From Dioscorea cayenensis subsp. rotundata (lineage: Eukaryota > Streptophyta > Magnoliopsida > Dioscoreales > Dioscoreaceae): 64,000 nucleotides of DNA. Shown here piece after piece: positions 24,460 to 34,410 of the stretch (position 1 is the first letter of the stretch; every line of letters starts with the position of its first letter). A model generated the notes under the pieces. The model was not told where the DNA came from and made no database searches. It saw only the letters and a program-made list of their open reading frames with translations. The stretch covers positions 1,054,001 to 1,118,000 of the forward strand of contig NC_052476.1 in the NCBI RefSeq assembly GCF_009730915.1. Reading direction: 5' to 3'. A program made the translations under genes and the position numbers.

Positions 24460-25020
24460 ACTACTAGAGTGGTGAGATAATCCTGGTTGGGCTTTCGGAT
24501 GGCCCAAAGCTAAAGCCCATGTATATGGTCACGTGCGAAGCACGTGACATGATTGGGTCCCACAAGGTATCGACCGTGCTAATCATTGCAATTGAGAATC
24601 TTTGTTTCCTCGAAACCAACAGCTCGCCATTTGCCATTACTTGCACGGTCATCAGCCAATCAGATGCCGCCACGTAAGGAATTTGTAACTACCGCTCACG
24701 TGACTTAGTGGTGCCCACGTTCAGTCGTTAATTCCCTATCCTCACGTGACTCCCGGTTAACAAATAAATTACCAAAAATAAAAATTCTCTTATAATATGT
24801 GCTGATATTTTTTGTAAGCCGTTTGATCAAAATCAGACGGCTATCACATGTCTATCATGCAAAAGCAAAGCATCCCATCAGAGAGTGGGATTCTTTTTGA
24901 CAGAAAGAAGAGAGAATCACAATAAAAGAGATATGCTTTGCGTGATGGGACTCTCACAAGATAATCAAAACCGTCCGATCAGAATGAGTGAACGGCTGTG
25001 ATTGGCCGAGTCATACAAGC
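24460..25020. promoter_or_regulatory. GC-richer island with G-box cluster between convergent genes
   Basis: The island contains four CACGTG cores, near 24530, 24542, 24698 and 24743. The first two form a perfect 9-bp inverted repeat with a 3-bp spacer (24528-24548, GTCACGTGC-GAA-GCACGTGAC). It also holds TGGGCTTT/GGCCCA site-II-like motifs, a TCP-like GGGTCCCAC at 24555, a CCAAT box near 24656 and GCCACGT. These are promoter features, yet both neighbouring genes end toward this island. An unseen transcript, or a distal element, is possible. No ORF over 60 codons fits. Confidence 0.45.
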
Positions 25021-25041
25021 TTCCATCGGTCCCCAAAAAAA

Positions 25042-25080
<39 letters not shown>

Positions 25081-25081
25081 C
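25042..25081. repeat. (ATT)n microsatellite
   Basis: About 13 uninterrupted ATT units. It encodes only homopolymeric frames and has no gene significance. Confidence 0.95.
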
Positions 25082-25662
25082 ATCATTTATGGTGGAAACT
25101 CATGCCTCTTTCTCATTCTTTTCATATCATTAATACATGCATGCTTCAATTATTACATTCCCCTTCTTTGCATGACATGTGTAATTCACCCCCATCCTCT
25201 TATAATATACTTTGATTTTTAACTTAGGAGAAAAATAAATAAATATTTATTCCCTAAAAATTATTTTTTATGCATATAGTTTTCCATTTGAAAAGAGGAA
25301 ATTTCATATTATTAGAATTTATTTATTTATTTAAAATTATTATTATTGAGAGGGTTGGATGGTTATTGTCTGGTACTTGTCTTGCTTGATACTTATCTCA
25401 TTATTCTTTTGCACTTAATTTAATGGATTTTGTACTTTACCCCCTATGACAATAAGAAATCACAAAAATCACCTTGAACCATGAAAACAAAAAACACCAT
25501 TGTTAAAAAAAAAAGGGTAAAATAGTAAGAATATTTCTACTTTCCCCGCTGCTAACACCCAAACAAATATATATATATATATATTTCAAATACAAACTGC
25601 AAATAACCCCCTAAAAAAAACAATATTCACACATAGTCCCTGAAAGATCACCACTATCAAGA

Positions 25663-26786
25663 CTAAGAAGCAGCAGAAGGGTGAGCAGCAAAAGGGAAGA
25701 ACCGAGCCTTTGAGAGATGAGAAAATGGCGGAGTGGACGGCTTCACGCCGGCGCCGGAAGTCGTAGACGACGATGAGACACGCTCGCATGACGGACACAT
25801 CGAAAGGGTGGTCGCCGGAAGGTGGGCAAGAAGAGGATGTGCTGCCGTGGCCTTCAGTGCCCGGAGCTCCGCCAGCTCTTTATGAAGCCTTCTGTTCTCT
25901 TCTGTCAATGTCTCACAACATCTCTTCAAGTACTCACAATCCACTTCAGTTTGCTTCAACTTTGTTCTATAATCATACCCAAAAAACAAAAAAAACTTCA
26001 TCTTTTTGTCCATGAATCAAAAAAAATATATATATATATATATATATACAGAAACCGCACCTTGCTCTTCTATTCTGGAACCAAACTTCAACTTGTCTGG
26101 GTCTGAGATTCAAGTGTTTAGCCAAAGCTAGCTTTTGTTTCTGCAGAACAAATCAATGGAAACAAAAGAAAAGGTTGGTGTTTTGGGGTTTGAAAAGGAT
26201 TAATGTTTTGATAGTGAGGTTAAACATACTGGATTGAGAGTGTTGTGTTCTTTGAAGCTTTCTTCAAGGAAGGCAGATTGTTCTTTAGAAAGCCTGAGTT
26301 TTTTCCTGGAAAGTGAGTTCTCGTCTTCATCTCTCTCAAGTTGATGTGAAGACCCTGCGCTGTTGTTCGGTGATGCCGGTGCTAGCGCCGTTTCACTCTC
26401 CGTCTCCGTCGCCGGCGTGCGGTTCACGTCGAACCCTCTTGTCGTTAAAATCTCTAGATTTCCTGCATTGTTGTCAAGAACTTTGTGAACTTTTTTCTTC
26501 ATTAGATCAAGAAAAGTTACCAACTTTTTCTCATCTCTCTAAATCCAAAAAACTTTTTCAATCTCATTAAAACAAAAAAAAAACATTGTAAAAGAAATAA
26601 AGAAAAACTCCATGAATGAATGAAAGCTCAAAGCTCAAAGCTCATACTGCTGTTGTTTGGAAGCCATTGAAGAGCAAGCTGAGAAGAACACTGATCCCTA
26701 AGCACTGGCTCCATTGGTAGCAGCTCAAGCTGCACCGGTGGAGCACTCGAACACCCTCCAAACCCCAAGCTCAGTCCAAGCTCCAT
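25663..26786 (-). CDS. HD-Zip class II transcription factor
   Basis: Four exons, 26648-26786, 26230-26462, 26061-26140 and 25663-25966, give 251 residues in phase. The protein has the class II order. An N-terminal EAR-like repressor motif (LGLSLGF) comes first, then RGFDVNR, then the homeodomain ([20 protein letters not shown] through [20 protein letters not shown]). The leucine zipper directly follows ([25 protein letters not shown]), and the family-specific CPSCERV redox motif lies near residue 205. Such factors (HAT/ATHB2 group) bind CAAT(G/C)ATTG-like sites as dimers and usually repress genes in shade, auxin and polarity responses. The start codon directly precedes the EAR motif. The 5' leader carries a long GA repeat (plus-strand CT, 26791-26833). 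The intron inside the homeodomain is at a conserved plant position. Confidence 0.95.
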
Positions 26787-26787
26787 T

Positions 26788-26828
<41 letters not shown>

Positions 26829-26877
26829 TTCTCTGAAGACAAGCGTGGAATGGAGAATGGGGTCAAAGAGAGAAGTG

Positions 26878-26965
26878 ATTTTATAGAGAAAGAAACAAGA
26901 GTGGGCCCTTGTTTGACCAATGGGACCCACAAAGTTGACAAAACACACGTGATATGACCCACCAA
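26878..26965 (-). promoter_or_regulatory. HD-Zip II core promoter with TCP and G-box sites
   Basis: On the minus strand a TATAAAAT box lies at 26885-26878, about 92 bp before the start codon. Upstream of it are GGGCCCAC near 26903-26910, GTGGGTCCCA near 26923-26932 (both TCP-type GTGGGNCC), a W-box-like TTGAC and a CACGTG G-box at 26946-26951. The leader between TATA and ATG is nearly all GA repeat, a common feature of plant regulator genes. Confidence 0.6.
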
Positions 26966-28739
26966 AGAAAAAGGAATCAAGAGATTAATTAAAAAATTAT
27001 TATTATTAGATAAAATTACTTTCATACCCTCTGAAGATATTTATTAAAAGGAATATTTATATTATATAAATATAGAATGTATATGATTTTTTGCATTTGT
27101 ATGCAAACAGGATTTTCCTTAAAAGCTGTGATTTGTGATTTTTTCCCTTGGAAAACTAAATGAGTAAAAATTATTTGTTTTTTTCAACAAAGGTGAGACA
27201 ATCTTTAAACAAGGACTTAACTTTTGGTTCTCAATGGAAAGTTATAAGAATTTATCACCCAAGGGTTTTTTTGTACTTTATGTTCTATATGGTCTTTATT
27301 TATGTTTACGTGTATAAATAAATAATAATAATAAATCATGAAAAAATGAATTAGATTATTTGTGTTATAATTATTATTATTTGATATTTATGACATGCAA
27401 ATGGATAGGCATGCAATGGTTTTGATTTATGGTGGTTGGGACTCTAATGATAAAAGGTATGGAAGAAAGGTGAGTGGCTTTGCAAAGGAAGGGAGGGGAC
27501 AATGGAATAGATAGCTCACTTGGTGCAATGATGGGTGACGTGGACCAGAGTTGCATGTTTATTGATGGGCTCCATGAGTTTGTTTGCAAAATCATGTTTG
27601 ATTGATTATGTTTCTCTCACATGTTTATTTTAACGTGCATTTCTTCTTTCATTTATTTGTTTTTTTTTTTTTAAAAAAAAGGAAATTGTATAAACACTAG
27701 AGGAAAAATTTTGCAATAAGGTAAAAATTTAACCTCTAAACAATTATATATTAAAAAAATATAATTTAATATACATTCTTAGTTTCACTTTAGCTTGATA
27801 ACAATCAATTTTTACATGCAAAAAATAAGATTTAAAGTTAGTTTGTCATGTAAAAAAATAAAATTAATTCTAGATATTTTATTATTGATTGCTTGATTTA
27901 ATTTTTTATGTTAATCCATAACATAAGACAAGATACTGAAAGTTCTATAAAAACAATAAATTTTTTATGATTGATAATTTTTATATACATAAGAATTTGA
28001 ATTCAAAATTATTTATTTAAGTCACTAAAGATTCTATCATTTAAGACTCATCTATGTTTGTTTATTTAATTATTTAAATATATTAATATAGTAAAAATCA
28101 TGGAATAGTTCAAATTGATAATTATAGACTAAAGATGGAATGCAATGCTAACCACATGACAAAAAAGGGTTGAGCAATATTCTTGTTTGCTCACATTTTA
28201 ATTATTATTTTTGTTTATTATTAAATAATAAAAAGAATGTGAAAAAATTAAAGCTATTTAATGGCATTTAGGGATTTTCACAAGAGTGGCTCGTAGGACA
28301 TTGAAAGAGAGATGAGATCACACACTCAGCCGTGGGTCACGTGCCAAGTGATTAAAGTTTTAATGGATTCGGTGCACCCGGTTCACGCCACATGACTCAC
28401 ATAGTTCATGCACTTGTGTGCAACCAATTAACTCCACCAACCTCATTCTTATTAATTAAAATCTCAACTTTCCCCCTTCAAATAATAGTGCTCATTATTA
28501 TTAATATTAAATAGTGGGAAATTTAGTAGCTTGGCTTCCCATGAACCTCTTTTGATGAATCCTCACTTGATCAACGAATAGGCAATTATTCATTAAGAGA
28601 TTTTTGGTCCCTCAAAATGACCACCGACATATGATCCTATATAGTTAACAACAATTGAAAAACTCCCTTAATCTTTAGTTTTTATTTTTTAATTATTTTT
28701 GTTTAACAAAGCTGCCTAACAATTATTTGTGAAGGGAAA

Positions 28740-29140
28740 ATGGCCGAATCACCATCTATGTCTCTTTAAATGACCGTCCGGTGATAAAGGAGGTAGGGTG
28801 CAAAAATAACAACGAGGTTTGCCTAAAAGTAGTCATTTTTGAAAGAGTGTGTAATAACTCACTAATCGAGTGCTTTTGCGCTGAGGTTGAAGAAGGCTAA
28901 GCAATATGCTGAAACTATGGGACGTTCTGCCTAAGAGCGAAGCACTCACGCAAGCAGGTGCGGACGAAGTGGAAGTGAGAATATTGGCTTGAGTAATACA
29001 AATATTGGTGAGAATCCAATGCCTCAAAAAATCTAATGGTTCTACCTTAAGATTAGGCTATAGAGAGTGAGTCATAGCCTATGATCAGGCTAAAAGACAT
29101 TGTCAATGGACAACTAAAATAATATTCATGTACTCCAGTT
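28740..29140 (+). pseudogene. Decayed organelle LSU rRNA fragment (NUPT or NUMT)
   Basis: The stretch follows the order of plastid 23S rRNA: GAGGTTTGCCTA, GAAAGAGTGTGTAATAACTC, TCGAGTGCTTTTGCG, AAGCAGGTGCGGACGAAG, TTGGTGAGAATCCAATGCC, GAGAGTGAGTCA, GATCAGGC, TGGACAAC, AATATTCATGTACT. Most differences from the remembered plastid sequence are C-to-T or G-to-A, the mark of methylated nuclear DNA, and a short segment after TATGGGA is missing. It is therefore an old nuclear insertion, not a functional rRNA. Plastid origin is favoured, but mitochondrial 26S is similar enough not to be excluded. Confidence 0.85.
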
Positions 29141-30189
29141 TTTTTCCCCCATTTTTTTATTTTAAAAACATTTTAGCTTGTTTATTTATATAAAAATAAA
29201 ATATAAAAACAATGAGATCATGGATTTAAATAAAATGATTTATTTTTTTAGAAAACTAAAAGAAATAATTACTTTATTCAACAGCATATACAATAAAAGA
29301 CCTTTTTTTATGCATATATATATAATATCATTAGTTTTTTAAATTTTTTTTAAAGGAAATAAGGAAGATTTATTTAAAATAAAATAAAAATAAAAATAAG
29401 ATGCTTGCAATAATTGGAGAGAAGCAACGTGCCGTCCATCATCGTACCAAAAGACCAACGCAATAATTGCACCCAACTGTTACACCATAATACCGACAAT
29501 CAAACTAGTCTCACTGATCCGACGGCTAAACCAGTGCCATCGGACATGATTGGACGGTCTAGCACAAACACAGTTACTTTACAATGGTAGCTTACATAGT
29601 GCCCGCGTCTGAGTCCCCTTCTCACATCACTTCTTTAATTAGAAAATCTTTTGGCGTGATTCGCTCGTGCTCCCACGATACGACGTCAAACGTCTCACTC
29701 AATCACTGCCCTTTGATTTGATTTCCTTCCTTTTGATTGTCCGCCATTAGCCGTCCGATCCCAATTACACAAACTCAAAATTTTATACTACCTTATAACT
29801 TTTAGGGTAACCCCCCTGAAAATAAAGCTAAAATTTTCTTTCAAATCCCCCACCATTTGCCAGTAGTGTGACTTCAGGTAACAAACTTTACAATATATAT
29901 ATAATAATCATCAATAAAAAAATTGTATATATTTTTTTCCCTTTTTTGATAAATAAGTTAACTATATATATAGAAACCCATCATCTAATATAGTAATCGT
30001 TAAATTACTAAGAATATTTATATTAATAATTAGATTATTATCCAACAATTACGATTCAGTAATAAACAATATTAAACAGTGATATATAATACTATAAAAT
30101 AGTAAATCTACACTGTATGTATATAAATATTAGCTATTGAATTATTATTCAATAATTGACAATAAACATTCTTAGTTAAACGTTTATGC

Positions 30190-30435
30190 AAATGACTTAA
30201 ACCCTTATATATTTTTTTATAGAAAAACAATAAATCTTCTCCGATAAAAAGAATGCTAAAAAAGAAATCGATATAAAAAAATACAAATTACGATGGATTG
30301 AACAATCGAGTAGATGACTTAAATCATATATATATATATATTTTTATAAAAATAATAAACTTTTTTAATAAAAGATTTTAAAGAATAAATCAGTATAAAA
30401 ATGCATCAATTACGATGGATTAAACAATCGTCCAA
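30190..30435. repeat. Diverged tandem duplication, unit about 120 bp
   Basis: Two adjacent units share GATGACTTAAA-like starts, an A/T middle and the end ATTACGATGGATTGAACAATCG versus ATTACGATGGATTAAACAATCG (written here only for comparison). The right unit carries a (TA)n expansion. No coding content. Confidence 0.7.
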
Positions 30436-32833
30436 AAATAAATTACTGTTCACTATCCAACTTCTAATTGGTGAAAATCACTATTTATATATATATATAT
30501 ATAAGAAAAAAACATCCATTATGCTTTTGTGAGTTAACAAGTTTAAATTCAAAACCATTCTAATTACAAAGCATGTGAGAACTGTTAGTTCAAAGCCAGT
30601 GCCCATATGTTATATATATATATATATATATCATATAAGATGTATCATGTATGTGCGAATGAGAGAAGATATATATATATATATATAGAATGGAAAATGT
30701 AATAATAGGGGTTGTATAGGGGTTGAAGAGGAAAAGTGGGAAAGAAAGAGGAAAAGGGGGACAGCTGTTGGGTGAAAGGGGACAGGGTCGCAGGTGCAAT
30801 CATGAGTACGTTTGATGGTCTCCTAATCCGACGGTGGGGCCGTGTCGCAATAATCTCAAGCTGATTGCACTGGGACCCACCCACAAACATACACTCCACT
30901 GCACTTCCACTTCACAGTTCACACACTTCGTCTCTTTTTTTTTTTCCCGCTCTTTTTCCTTTTTGCCATTCGTCATTTCATTGATCATTTGCCCCCATGT
31001 TCTTTTACTTTCTTTTCCTCACCGGGTGGTCACCATATCCCTCCTGTCCTGTCTAATTTTCATCCACATTCTTGTCTTCTTACTTATTTGTCAACCTGTT
31101 ATAATATATATGGTTTAAATATTAAAATAATCTATTTATTTTGTGTTTTTTATCATTTATATTTCTCTAATATAAAATTTATTATTTTTTCTCTTATTTA
31201 CATATTTTTATTTTTTAACTATGAAAATCTGATTTTTTAGTCATCATATTTATATATTTTTTTATTTTTTTATTTATCTAGTTCATCAGCTAAAAAGACC
31301 AAAAGAGCAGATTCATCAATTTGAGGGGTTAAAAAGATAAAAATATGTAACTACGAAGACAAAAAAGCGGATTTTATATTATAGAGACTAAAAGGACAGA
31401 AAACACAAAATAGAAAGACTACTTTTGATATTTTGACATATATATATAGAGAGAGAGAAAGAGGGAATGAGAGAGAGGGTGAGTCATCCACCAACGTTTG
31501 TCACGAACATTTGCAGATGGCTATTAGTTTTAAATCGAATAGTTGTGACGTGAGTTGTAGAGTAAAGTGTGATAAACAGTATCTTCCGAACATTAAATCT
31601 TATGAACAGTGATAAATTTGATGAACAATATATTTTTATATGATGAATCTTGTATCATTAAATTGATGATTGCAACAGTACATGGCTAATTCAAACTGTC
31701 CAAAATGATGTGCGTCTCTCAAAAAAATTATAAAAACACACATGTATTTTCTCATTTTCATCCCGTGAACCCAAATTTAATAATCGATCCATCTTCACTA
31801 TGTTGTTGCATTATCTCTCCGCATTGTATTTATCTTTTATTTATTTATTTATTTATTTTTAATATGCGAATATTTTTAGAACGTCCACCGACTATTTTTC
31901 TTAATATATATGGGAATTAAATTGTGATTAAGTGTTTATGAAAATTGATGAAGTTGAGGGGGGTTAATTGAGAAAATGTTAAGGTGATAGTGGTGGGGCC
32001 AATGACAGAGTTCCACGTCAGCAGGATGGATGGATGGATGGATTGATTGATGAATGGGCGGTGTGATTGATGGTGACTTGACTGCACCATGAAAAATTGC
32101 TGGTCTAGTCCGTTTTGCATGCCCCCTCAAACATCATCATCACCACCTACACACCCTACACACCCCACCTACTTCTTCCCTTCCATCATGTTCATATCTT
32201 TGATTTTTTTTTTTATTCTTCAAAATTAATACAACTTTTTCCTTCCTTATAAAAAAAATGTTTAAATTTAAAAATATATATCGTTTGCATATATAACTCA
32301 TACATAACTATTCGGTTGGTCGGTTGTTATCTTTATGTCACTTAAATCTAGTTTTTTTATCTTGTTTTTTCCACTTATGCTCATTAAAGTTTATTCAACT
32401 ATTTTTTTAATATGAATAAATTACTACTATAAATAGAAAATAAGAAATATAATAAGAGCCTAGAGAATAATATATTAATAAAAAACAACATAAATAAAAC
32501 ATAAAATAAATAAATAAATGTGTACTAAAAATAGAGTTAAAAGAACAATATAAACAACAAAAATAAGACACATAAAAAATTATTAAGACCCACAAAATCC
32601 TAGTCAAAAGAATAAAGTGATTACTTAGGGCCTCACTGAAACTCCTCTTGTTAATTTGAGCCAATATCGGTGTTTATCTCTACAAAAGCTCTCTTTGGGA
32701 CTTCTAAGAGCCTTTTAATTCTTTAGTCAGTTTGAAAGATCCACGAATTACTATTTGTGATTGGTGCTTTGTCTCTTTATGTATTTGCTCACTATTTTCT
32801 GTATTTTCATACCTTATATATATATATATATAT

Positions 32834-33100
32834 GGGAAAAGCATCATCCCGATGAACGTCCCTGAGATTTCAATTCTAGAGATGCTTTTTAAATCTGAGT
32901 TTCAGGATCGATCATCCAGATGGTTGATTGATTATATAAACATCGTACATCTTATCGTTTCATGATCACCGTACAACACCGCATAACGCGGTTTCATCTT
33001 TCATAATGATAAGAGCAGTCGCGATTTTTCATCCGATGCAAATTCTATGGACATCCCTGGATTTGAAATCCCAGGGACGTCCCTTGAGATGATGGGTTTT
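32834..33100. mobile_element. MITE with long TIRs set between (TA)n tracts
   Basis: The ends are inverted copies of each other. The left end has CATCATCCCGATGAACGTCC then CTGAGATTTCAATTC. The right end, read on the minus strand, has CATCATCTCAAGGGACGTCC then CTGGGATTTCAAATCC. The TIRs extend about 45-50 bp with roughly ten differences. Length is about 267 bp with no ORF. It is flanked on both sides by (TA)n, as expected if it inserts in TA or in TA microsatellites, in the manner of the rice Micron elements. Superfamily is unproven; a TA target would suit Tc1/mariner. Confidence 0.7.
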
Positions 33101-34410
33101 TATATATATATATATATATATATTAAAAATATAATAGTCATTTACTAAGTTTTTTTTTTTATTTTGAAAAGATGGATGAACCACTATTCATTAAAACAAG
33201 GAGTCATTTACTAAGTTTTATTCCAAAAACTCTACGGATAGTTATTTTCTCCGTTGTTGTGAAATAATAAATATTAATTACAATAAACTTAATATTTATT
33301 AGGATTTTTAATATATGAGATTAAAAAGTGACTCTTTTAATCATATCAAACCCTACTAAGATAACTAGAGCATTGTGGATGATATATAAAAAAACATATA
33401 TATATATATATATATATAGTGCAAGTGATGGTCAATGAGAGTAATCATGTCCAAAAAAGAGGAGCAGGCGTGGGTGATGTTTTCTCATCCCATCTCTTTC
33501 TTTCTTTCTTTCTTTCCTTTTGCTTTTAACTTAAAAAACAAGAAAAAATAAAAAATCCCAAACTTTATGGGTTTATTTTTTTTCAAACTTTATGGGAAGC
33601 ACTGCATGAGAAAACATGGTGATGATCAGTGTACATTTCACCATTTCAGGAGACAACTGAAGGTCCCTCTTTCTTTCCCTTGTAGTTCAAAAAGAGTTGT
33701 GTCTGTCCTTCACTCCCTCTACAAAACAAAGAGGCTACAATACTTTTGAAAATTTAAACCTTTCAAAATAATAATAATAAATAAATAAATAAACAAAAAA
33801 AATATATATATCTCAAACAAACTTTATAGTACATGTTCATATAAATATATACATATATGTTACCTTGTTATTTTATTTTTTTTAATGTATTTGTTGTAGA
33901 TAAAACTTAAAAATTCTTACAAATAATTAGATATCAAACCATCCGTGTAATATAATAATTGCTATTTTATTTTATTTTATTTTTAAAGTTGACGGTTCAA
34001 ATCCTACTGGCTTCAATTCTAACAAAACTTTTCCAAATATATTTTTATAATTTCTTTAGCTATTTAACTTGGTTGTTGTTGTTTTTTTTTTCTTTCAATT
34101 GTCGGTTTGTTCTGTACTAGCTGTTTCTGTCTAATAAAAATTATAATTTATCTATTTTAATAATAATAATAATAATAATAATTTCTTTAGCTACACATAT
34201 ACCTCTAAAATATTTAAAAAATCTATAAGATTATTTATCCAAAGAGATAAATGAACATTATTCTTGCCTGTAGTAGTAGTAGTTCACAAATGAAAACAAC
34301 AGGACTTGATTTATTTCCATCATATGAAGAAATGAAAATCTCATTGCAACAGGCTTAGATGGATGAGTACATCAGTTTGCACTAATCAACTACCCGGTCA
34401 TCTTTCCGAT

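Larger units (their letters stand above)
26966..34410. other. Large AT-rich intergenic region upstream of the HD-Zip gene
   Basis: No protein gene was found in about 7.4 kb. It holds an organelle rRNA fragment (28740-29140), tandem units near 30190-30435, a MITE (32834-33100) and many (TA)n runs, for example 30612-30631, 30670-30687 and 33396-33419. Three GC-richer islands stand out: 29410-29780, 30770-30960 and 31985-32130. They carry CCGACGG/CCGTCCGATC-like motifs, GTGGGGCC and GGGACCCAC, and CCACGTCAGCA. They could be distal regulatory elements of the HD-Zip gene. All ORFs listed by length here look random. Confidence 0.5.

Noticed and set aside
24890-24925. TTGACAGAAAGAAGAGAG as a possible miR156/157-like sequence
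   Set aside because: It shares only part of the TGACAGAAGAGAG core, with an inserted AA, and the surrounding fold does not give a clean miR156-type duplex.
28833-29027. Minus-strand 64-codon frame
   Set aside because: It lies within the organelle rRNA fossil and is not coding.
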